This document shows, piece after piece, positions 57,605 through 64,000 of a stretch of 64,000 nt of DNA. The notes under the pieces are model-generated. The model was not told the origin of the DNA, made no database searches, and saw only the letters and a list, made by a program, of their open reading frames with translations. Positions within the stretch are counted from its first letter, which is position 1. Every line of letters starts with the position of its first letter. The stretch is from Pseudomonadota bacterium (GTDB lineage: Bacteria > Bdellovibrionota > UBA1018), in assembly GCA_027485695.1 (NCBI GenBank), contig JAIXQO010000003.1, forward strand, positions 434,001 to 498,000. The letters run 5' to 3'. The translations under genes were made by a program, and so were the position numbers.

Positions 57605-59710
57605 ATGTCTGATAATCAGATTACGATGGATAAGATTCGGAATATCGGGATCTCGGCCCACATCGACTCCGGGAAAACCACGCTCTCCGAGCGGATCTTG
57701 TTCTACACCAACCGCATTCACGCCATTCACGAAGTCAAAGGCAAAGACGGCGTCGGCGCCACCATGGACTCCATGGATCTCGAGCGTGAAAAAGGCATCA
57801 CGATTCAATCGGCAGCGACCTATTGTACCTGGAAAGACTACAACATTAACTTGATCGATACTCCGGGCCACGTGGATTTCACGGTCGAAGTGGAACGTTC
57901 GCTCCGCGTTCTCGACGGCGCCGTTCTCGTGCTTTGCTCGGTTGCCGGCGTTCAGTCGCAATCGATCACGGTCGACCGCCAAATGAAACGCTACAAAGTA
58001 CCGCGCATTTGCTTCATCAATAAGATGGACCGCGCTGGTGCTAACCCGTTCCGCGGCCGTCAGATGCTGAATGACAAGCTCTCGCACAACGCTCACTTCA
58101 TCACGTACCCAATCGGCGCTGAAGACCAATTCAAAGGCGTCGTCGATCTCGTTCAGATGAGAGCGTTCTACTTTGACGGCGAAAACGGCGAAAAAATCCG
58201 CGAAGAAGAAATTCCTGCGGAACTCCTCGAAGATTGCAAAAAATCCCGTGAGAGCCTGATCGCGGCGGTCGGCGAGTTCGATGAAAACGTCATGATGATG
58301 TACCTCGAAGGCAAAGAGCCAAATGTCGACGAGCTTCGCAAAGCGATCCGCGCTGCTACGCTTTCCCTCAACTTCACTCCGGTGATGATGGGCTCTGCAT
58401 ACAAAAACAAAGGCGTTCAGCTTCTTCTCGACGCAGTCACGTACTATCTCCCGAACCCAACGGAACGCGAGAACTTGGCGCTCGACCAAAACAACAACGA
58501 AGAGAAGGTCGTTCTGAAGAGCGACACCGCACTTCCGTTCGTTGCACTCGCATTCAAATTGGACGAAGGCCGCTACGGTCAGCTGACCTACATGCGCGTC
58601 TACCAAGGTAAGGTCGAAAAAGGCGAACAGATCATCAACTGCAACAACGACAAGCGCGTAAAAGTGCCACGTCTCGTGCAGATGCACTCCGATCAAATGA
58701 CCGATATCCAAACGGCTAAAGCCGGCGATATCGTCGCTTTCTTCGGTGTCGATTGCGCTTCGGGCGATACGTTCACCGACGGCAAAGTGAAATACACGAT
58801 GACCTCGATGTTCGTTCCGAACGCCGTGATCAGCCTGTCGATCGCTCCGAAAGACAAAGCCGGTTCGACGAACTTCTCGAAAGCTCTCAACAAGTTCACG
58901 AAAGAAGACCCGACCTTCCGCGTCCACCGTGACGAGGAATCCGCCGAGACGATCATCTCCGGCATGGGCGAGCTTCACCTCGAGATCTATTGCGAGCGCA
59001 TCAAGCGCGAGTATAACTGCGAAGTGATCGTTGGTAAGCCACAGGTCGCTTTCCGTGAAACCATCACGAAAAAAGCCGACTTCAACTACACCCACAAGAA
59101 GCAGTCCGGCGGTAAAGGTCAGTACGCTCGCGTGGCTGGCTACGTTGAACCCCTACCTTCTGATGCAGTTCAGACGTTCGAATTCGTCGACGAAATCGCC
59201 GGCGGTGTGATTCCACGTAACTTCATCCCTGCTTGCGAAAAAGGTTTCGTCGAAGCCGTCAAAGAAGGCCGCTTGATTGGATTCCCAGTCGTCGGCGTTC
59301 GCGTCGTGATCAACGACGGAAACTACCACGATGTCGACTCCGACGAACTCTCGTTCCGTACGGCGTCCATCATGGCATTCCGTGAAGGTTACGAAAAAGC
59401 CGGCGCTTCGGTCCTTGAGCCAATCATGAAGCTAGAGACCCAAGCTCCAGAAGAGTTCCAGGGCTCCGTCATGGGTCAGATCAACCAACGCCGCGGTGTG
59501 ATCATCTCTTCCGCTACGAACGAAGGCTACGCCATCATCGAAGCTGAAGTTCCGCTCACCGAGATGTTCGGTTACTCGACCGACCTTCGCTCCGCTACGC
59601 AGGGCAAGGGAGAGTTCACGATGGAATTCGCTAAGTACTCCGTCGTACCTCGTAACGTCCAAGACGAGATGATGAAGAAATACCAAGAGAAGAAGAACGC
59701 CAAAGGCTAA
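57605..59710 (+). CDS. fusA: Elongation factor G
   Basis: A 701-residue translational GTPase that drives tRNA-mRNA translocation. The G1 loop is [11 protein letters not shown]3 is [22 protein letters not shown]4 NKMDRAGA; domains II-V follow with a normal total length. The Ser in place of Ala and Leu in place of Thr in the P-loop (AHIDAGKTTTT in standard EF-G) resembles mitochondrial EF-G1 and the spirochaete/planctomycete/delta-type EF-G1 group. It stands alone; no rpsL, rpsG or tuf gene is adjacent. Codon usage is strongly biased, as expected for a highly expressed gene. Confidence 0.95.
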   Translation: MSDNQITMDKIRNIGISAHIDSGKTTLSERILFYTNRIHAIHEVKGKDGVGATMDSMDLEREKGITIQSAATYCTWKDYNINLIDTPGHVDFTVEVERSLRVLDGAVLVLCSVAGVQSQSITVDRQMKRYKVPRICFINKMDRAGANPFRGRQMLNDKLSHNAHFITYPIGAEDQFKGVVDLVQMRAFYFDGENGEKIREEEIPAELLEDCKKSRESLIAAVGEFDENVMMMYLEGKEPNVDELRKAIRAATLSLNFTPVMMGSAYKNKGVQLLLDAVTYYLPNPTERENLALDQNNNEEKVVLKSDTALPFVALAFKLDEGRYGQLTYMRVYQGKVEKGEQIINCNNDKRVKVPRLVQMHSDQMTDIQTAKAGDIVAFFGVDCASGDTFTDGKVKYTMTSMFVPNAVISLSIAPKDKAGSTNFSKALNKFTKEDPTFRVHRDEESAETIISGMGELHLEIYCERIKREYNCEVIVGKPQVAFRETITKKADFNYTHKKQSGGKGQYARVAGYVEPLPSDAVQTFEFVDEIAGGVIPRNFIPACEKGFVEAVKEGRLIGFPVVGVRVVINDGNYHDVDSDELSFRTASIMAFREGYEKAGASVLEPIMKLETQAPEEFQGSVMGQINQRRGVIISSATNEGYAIIEAEVPLTEMFGYSTDLRSATQGKGEFTMEFAKYSVVPRNVQDEMMKKYQEKKNAKG

Positions 59711-59738
59711 ACGCCTCGTTCATTTCGCTGAAAATCAG

Positions 59739-59774
59739 AGCCCCGGCCGCGAATCGCGGTCGGGGCTTTTTCAT
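59739..59774 (+). terminator. Rho-independent terminator of fusA
   Basis: Stem AGCCCCGGCCGCG/CGCGGTCGGGGCT with a 3-base loop, followed by TTTTTCATTTT, 28 bases after the fusA stop. Confidence 0.92.
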
Positions 59775-59831
59775 TTTATTTGTTGCTGCCGAAAGGGCAG
59801 GAGCCCGGCAAACGAACAGGTGATTTTCGGT

Positions 59832-62800
59832 TTAGTGCTGAGGCACACCCGCTTCGCTGAATTTCAGCAAGAAGTGGTCGATCTTCTGATGGGTCTTATG
59901 CTGCAGGTTCGGCTTGTCGTAGTTGCTCTCGCCCGTCACGTAGTAGCCACCTTGTGGATTGAGCACCATGCCCCTCTGAATGATCGAAGCGTTCTTGAAG
60001 CCGACTTGGGAGCGCCAGATCGATTTGGCGTTCTTGTCGAGTTGCATGATGAACACGTCGCTCGTGCCTTTGGTTCCATATTGCTTGCCGAGCGTGCCGT
60101 TGGTCGATCCAGAGAGCGTAACTCCGCCGTTTTCCAGTGCCCAGGCTTTGAATGACCACTGATACTCCGCACCTTGGTTCGCGTTTTTGCCCGCACCGAA
60201 GGTCACGTGATTCAGGACCTTGGCTCCCGATGAGAGCTTGAATACCGTAAGATCGTGAGCGCTGCGCTCGCCATCTGTCAGTGGATATACGGCTTGTTCG
60301 TGCATCCCTGCGATCCAAAGGTTGTGATCATCGTCGAGAACCGCCGCAGAAACGCCTCCTTCGAGGCCTCCCATGCCGACCATCCAATCGGTTCGAGTGA
60401 GTTCCAGGTCGATACGTGTAACCTTGGTTTCCCATTCTTTTTTACAAGGGTACCCGGTCACGGAATTTGGTGCGCAGCCCGTGCCATAGCCAACGATATA
60501 GATCCAAGAGTTATCGTCGTCGATCACGATCGCAGACGGTAATTCCGACGCTTGAGAGCCGACGTAGGACGCTTGAACTGCGTCTTTGTACTGGCCGTTC
60601 GATCCGAATCTCCAAATCAGCGGAGTGACTGATCCACCCGTACCCGTACCGATATCTCGATACTGGTTCGCATTGAGAACGGAGCCAGTGACATAGATGT
60701 CGCCGGATTTGGCTCGGGCAATTTGCCGTGCGTGCATTTCCCAGCGTTGGTCGGGGAGCACGTCTTTGGCGCCCATGAGTTTGATGAAAACGAGATTCCC
60801 GTTTGCATCGATTTTGCCGTACAAGCCGGACGAGTGATCGTTCGTCTGCTGAGGGTCGCGGTGTTTACCGACGACGAACGTGCCGATGTCCGGGCTATTC
60901 GTGCCGCCCGTGAAATGGAGCGCGCCTGCCGGATCGAGGAGCGCGGAACCGAAACAAGCAGTAGAGCGACCGGCGCCGCCGCCGATCTGTTTCGCCCAAA
61001 TCAACTGTCCCTGAGAATTCAGTTTGCTGATCAAGCAATCCTGCAATCCATGTCCGGTTCCGAGCGGATCTCCGGCATCCGACGCCGTTGTTGATCCGAC
61101 GACGTATAGATTGCCTTGGGCGTCGGCGACGCTACCGCCTGAGATATTTTCTTTTGAGGTGTCCGACTTGGATCCCCACTGAACGATGCTCGGTGGCAGT
61201 TCTGCGGTTGCAGTCGCAGTTTTGTTCGCCTTGTCCGTGACTTTGATCACGGCGCTACTCGTGTCTCCAACCCAGAGTTTCTTAGAAGTGAAAACTCCGG
61301 TCGACGCGTCGATCGTTCCATATCCCGAGTCGAGCGTATACACGTAAGGAGCCGTGCCCGAGCTCGCCGTGTAGGTTTGCGAGCCGATGAGAGCAGGAAC
61401 CGATGCAGTAGATGGAGTAAGCGTGAGGCCGGTGACGACCTTATAAATCGTCGAAACTTGAGCCCCGGATTCATCTTCGCATTGGACAGCTGCGGTCGTT
61501 GGAGTGGCCGGAGCAACGTACGTGCCCACGGGCTGTTCGTCTAGTTTTCCACCACCGGAGATGATCTTACAAGTGATCTTGCCTTTGTTGCCGGTAAACG
61601 TCGGCGTGAATTTTTCTCCAGTCGTGAGCGTCTTCTCGATCGGATCGACTTTGAATACTTCTGCGAGCTGGATTTTATAGGTTCGAGTAGCCGTATTTCC
61701 GAGGCTATCCTTGACCTGTACAACGGTCGTGCCGGCGACGTTTGGCGCCGTGAATAGAGCGGTTGTGGGATCAATCGTGCCTTGACCCGAGACCCGGGAA
61801 TAAACGAGCGTAGGAACTCCGCCGGTTGCCGGAACCTGATGGGTTTTGCCGGGTTCGATGGCTACTTCGGCGGGAGCGAAATCCAGAAGCGGGAGGATTT
61901 CAATCGTTACCAATTCGCAATTCGTGATCGAATCACAGACCTTGATCGTAGCCGTGCCGGGCTCCGTCGGTTGATACAGACCGCTGGATGCATTGATCGA
62001 GCCCGGGCCATTTGACTTCACAAAATTATAGGGACCCACGCCGCCTGTCGCGCTGACGAGCGAGGTATTCTTAGGTGTGATGCGAGGAGGCGTCGCCATC
62101 GCTTTGAGGGCAGTGACGGATTCAATCGTCGTTGCCGCAAGGTTGCCGACGGCGTCTTTGCAGCTCACTTTGATCATTCCCACGCCGGTCGCGGTCACGA
62201 CGTTTCCGGCAAGTGTGCCGGGGCCGGTGACGGTGCACTTAAACTCAGGGACGCCACCGCTGTGTTGAATCGCTGAGGTATTGCCCGGAGCGATTTTCGC
62301 CGGAGACGCGCTAATCGTGTAGTGAGCGACCACTTCGATCGATTGCGATGCAGTGAGACCTCCGGCGTCGACGACGGCCACGATCGGACGTCCAACGGCG
62401 GATGCTGTATAGACTCCGGTCGTTTCGTTGATCGAGCCAGGTCCGGAGAGCAATTTGTATTTGTATGGAGTAATGCCACCGATACCAGAGACTTTGGCAG
62501 TGTTGTCAACCGTGATCACTGGAGGCAACACCTGGATGCCGAGTTGATCGACGGTCGTTATTTTTCCGCGAACAGTGTGTTTAGCCGTATCGGAAGCCTC
62601 GATGACCGTATCGCCCAAGCCCGCAGTCGTAAATTGGCAGGTGTCTGGGTTAATGGATCCCGGGCCCGAGACAATCTTGCAAGTTTTCTTACCGACGCCA
62701 CCAGTGACGGTAGGAGTGAACGTATCTCCGGTGCGAACGGTTTTTTCCGCGGGCACGAGTTTCAATCGTGGTTGGAGGATGAACGTCTCGGTATCGCAGT

Positions 62801-63392
62801 TGTTGATCGCGTCGCAAGCTTTGACTTCGACGGTCGTCGGCACGCTCACCTCTGGGCAATCGGAGATGACTCCCGTCTTCGAATTGATTTTGCAAACGGG
62901 GCTAATCGAGTAGGTGGTCTCACCGTAGCCGTTCTCGGCTGGACCGCCTCGGAGCGGATCGCCGTCTACGATCTCTCCTGGATTCAGGGGAGGCAGGCGA
63001 ATCGGGAGATAAATCGCGTAGGGAATTTCATGAGTATCGCCGTTCACGGGATCCGTGATGCGCACCAGTGCCTCAGCTGGGCAGCCGGTGGTGCCGCAAT
63101 CGGCTTTGTACTCACCCGAAGGGAGAACTTCTCCCGGGCCGGAGATCAATTCGATCTTGGCAGGGGAGTGAAATTGAGTCGGGATCGCAATTGGGATCGT
63201 CTTGCCATTTTCGATTGGAACGACCGTTCCTCGCGTGTTCTTAGGTCCTGTTGCTTCGTTGTTGCCTTGCCCGAATTTTTGGCCGCCCAAGAAGTCAAAA
63301 GAGTTCACGCGCTGAGAGCAACCCGTGCCTGCAATGGAAACAGCAAGCACTACCCACATCGGCTTCAATACAAAAGATATACGCGCGAACAT
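59832..63392 (-). CDS. Giant lipoprotein with Ig-like repeats and beta-propeller end
   Basis: An 1186-residue lipoprotein (lipobox IAGTGC). After a 200-residue N-terminal part, about six repeats of roughly 80-90 residues follow, each with a GGVxPYxY...GPGSINxxTGxYT-like pattern, typical of bacterial Ig-like surface domains (about residues 210-740). The C-terminal 400 residues contain SBBP-like repeats (VADAQGNLYVVGSTT, KLNSQGQLIWAKQIGG, ASGDIYVTGSVL), which fold as a beta-propeller. It is likely a surface adhesin. AGGGG precedes the ATG at 63392, deciding the start over 63410. No catalytic motif seen. Confidence 0.85.
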   Translation of the reverse strand: MFARISFVLKPMWVVLAVSIAGTGCSQRVNSFDFLGGQKFGQGNNEATGPKNTRGTVVPIENGKTIPIAIPTQFHSPAKIELISGPGEVLPSGEYKADCGTTGCPAEALVRITDPVNGDTHEIPYAIYLPIRLPPLNPGEIVDGDPLRGGPAENGYGETTYSISPVCKINSKTGVISDCPEVSVPTTVEVKACDAINNCDTETFILQPRLKLVPAEKTVRTGDTFTPTVTGGVGKKTCKIVSGPGSINPDTCQFTTAGLGDTVIEASDTAKHTVRGKITTVDQLGIQVLPPVITVDNTAKVSGIGGITPYKYKLLSGPGSINETTGVYTASAVGRPIVAVVDAGGLTASQSIEVVAHYTISASPAKIAPGNTSAIQHSGGVPEFKCTVTGPGTLAGNVVTATGVGMIKVSCKDAVGNLAATTIESVTALKAMATPPRITPKNTSLVSATGGVGPYNFVKSNGPGSINASSGLYQPTEPGTATIKVCDSITNCELVTIEILPLLDFAPAEVAIEPGKTHQVPATGGVPTLVYSRVSGQGTIDPTTALFTAPNVAGTTVVQVKDSLGNTATRTYKIQLAEVFKVDPIEKTLTTGEKFTPTFTGNKGKITCKIISGGGKLDEQPVGTYVAPATPTTAAVQCEDESGAQVSTIYKVVTGLTLTPSTASVPALIGSQTYTASSGTAPYVYTLDSGYGTIDASTGVFTSKKLWVGDTSSAVIKVTDKANKTATATAELPPSIVQWGSKSDTSKENISGGSVADAQGNLYVVGSTTASDAGDPLGTGHGLQDCLISKLNSQGQLIWAKQIGGGAGRSTACFGSALLDPAGALHFTGGTNSPDIGTFVVGKHRDPQQTNDHSSGLYGKIDANGNLVFIKLMGAKDVLPDQRWEMHARQIARAKSGDIYVTGSVLNANQYRDIGTGTGGSVTPLIWRFGSNGQYKDAVQASYVGSQASELPSAIVIDDDNSWIYIVGYGTGCAPNSVTGYPCKKEWETKVTRIDLELTRTDWMVGMGGLEGGVSAAVLDDDHNLWIAGMHEQAVYPLTDGERSAHDLTVFKLSSGAKVLNHVTFGAGKNANQGAEYQWSFKAWALENGGVTLSGSTNGTLGKQYGTKGTSDVFIMQLDKNAKSIWRSQVGFKNASIIQRGMVLNPQGGYYVTGESNYDKPNLQHKTHQKIDHFLLKFSEAGVPQH

Positions 63393-63884
63393 AGAATCAC
63401 CCCTGGTCATTCATTTTCGGTCTTTTTGACGGTGAAACGTAGTGGGTCCGGTTCGACCTGGTTTTGAAAAGTGGCCTGCTTGTTCGGCACTATAAGTGAC
63501 AGCACGGATGAACGAAGGTTTAAGGGGCGCTGGAGCATGAAAAAGATCGCGAACTGAAAGGGGCTGTCGTCAAAATTTTTCTAAGTTTGGCGCAAGATTG
63601 TAAACTTTCAGGACTGGGTTTTCCTTGACCGGGGGTCGCGCGGCTGGCGACCAAACAAGATTGCTCAATCTATTCTTAGTTGCAGACCGAACATGAATCG
63701 TCTTGGAACAAGACATTCGTCTTCGTGGAGTGCTCATTCATCAATCATGTATTTAATAAACTTCATGTAAGCGTACGTAGGGAAGCTTGTAGTGCGAGCA
63801 AAACCGTTTATAGTGACGGGCTTGTCGTTCTAGATGGAATGACGAATACCAACCCCCCGCGTTTCTTGTTCGAGGAGTGAATTT
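63393..63884. other. Divergent intergenic region
   Basis: No gene seen. It contains a GGTCGC/GCGACC inverted repeat around 63633-63651 and the promoter-like sequence listed separately. It must hold the promoter of the giant lipoprotein gene as well. Confidence 0.5.
63787..63814 (+). promoter_or_regulatory. Possible sigma70 promoter for the last gene
   Basis: TTGTAG and TATAGT separated by 16 bases, 70 bases before the ATG of the final gene. The -10 matches 5 of 6 and the -35 only 3 of 6. Confidence 0.35.
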
Positions 63885-64000
63885 ATGTTTAAGCAGTCCT
63901 TGGTTCTCGCACTGTTCGCCGCTTCGGCTTCTAGCCAAGCTGCGGGCGTCGCTGATTTCAAGTTGGCTCAAAGCCACCTTGCAGCGATTCAAAAAATCAC
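63885..64000 (+). CDS. Start of a secreted protein gene, cut by the window end
   Basis: GAGGAG stands before the ATG. The first 38 codons encode a signal peptide (MFKQSLVLALFAASASSQAAG) followed by VADFKLAQSHLAAIQKI. The rest lies outside the window. Function cannot be read from this part. Confidence 0.75.
   Translation, partial: MFKQSLVLALFAASASSQAAGVADFKLAQSHLAAIQKI

Noticed and set aside
57587..59095. A 502-codon open frame antisense to fusA
   Set aside because: It is in the mirror frame of a highly biased gene, which removes stops; the reading has no family features and fusA is certain.
62322..63467. A 381-codon open frame antisense to the giant lipoprotein
   Set aside because: Arg/Asp-rich composition is typical of an antisense shadow; the minus-strand protein has lipobox, repeats and a ribosome-binding site.

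Overview
This window comes from a Gram-negative bacterium, most likely a Bdellovibrionota/Oligoflexia-type organism (old 'delta-proteobacteria'). The pointers are a TIGR02147-family regulator coupled to secreted proteins of unknown function, an EF-G whose P-loop reads like the spirochaete/planctomycete/delta-type and mitochondrial EF-G1 group, an OxyR with both redox cysteines, and a very large share of genes with signal peptides or lipoboxes. This placement is an inference from gene content; no rRNA or tRNA gene is visible. Genes are dense, often joined by ATGA overlaps, and convergent pairs usually share a hairpin terminator.

Region by region. (1) 0-4.1 kb: histidine kinase, receiver and GNAT acetyltransferase in one overlapping operon, then an RDD membrane protein and a uridine phosphorylase-like enzyme. 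(2) 4.3-11.8 kb: a probable surface-fibre locus with a DUF4402 pilin-like protein, a terminator, a PapD-like chaperone, an unusual usher-like outer-membrane protein, a protein with about 59 cysteines and Gly-Thr repeats, a second DUF4402 protein and a thioredoxin-fold protein. (3) 11.8-21.6 kb: cysK, a secreted protein, a poly-gamma-glutamate hydrolase-like lipoprotein, oxyR, an 875-base intergenic region full of hairpins with a candidate small RNA, a LolA-like/beta-barrel pair, a DTW-domain protein, a secreted metalloprotease and a lytic transglycosylase. (4) 21.7-28.7 kb: secreted proteins of unknown function, one gluzincin-like, around a TIGR02147 regulator. (5) 28.8-32.5 kb: TatD nuclease, tcdA and a Tgt fused to an MnmC-type methyltransferase. 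(6) 32.6-37.5 kb: a tandem array of four paralogous secreted proteins and one possible distant relative. (7) 37.5-46.6 kb: a tex operon, two paralogous lipoproteins, a DUF5522/cobalamin-binding-like pair, a subtilase lipoprotein and an acid phosphatase. (8) 46.7-57.3 kb: cytochrome c-like protein and putative Na+/H+ antiporter, glycosyltransferase and xthA, a trypsin-like protease/FHA membrane protein pair, dCMP deaminase and orn, a polysaccharide deacetylase and a small secreted protein. (9) 57.6-64 kb: fusA, a 1186-residue Ig-like plus beta-propeller lipoprotein and the start of one more secreted protein.

The most striking items are the non-canonical chaperone-usher locus, the Tgt-MnmC fusion (two wobble-base activities in one chain), the four-gene paralogue array, and the C-rich-loop small RNA candidate on the minus strand next to oxyR. 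No CRISPR array, insertion sequence, prophage or integrase was seen.
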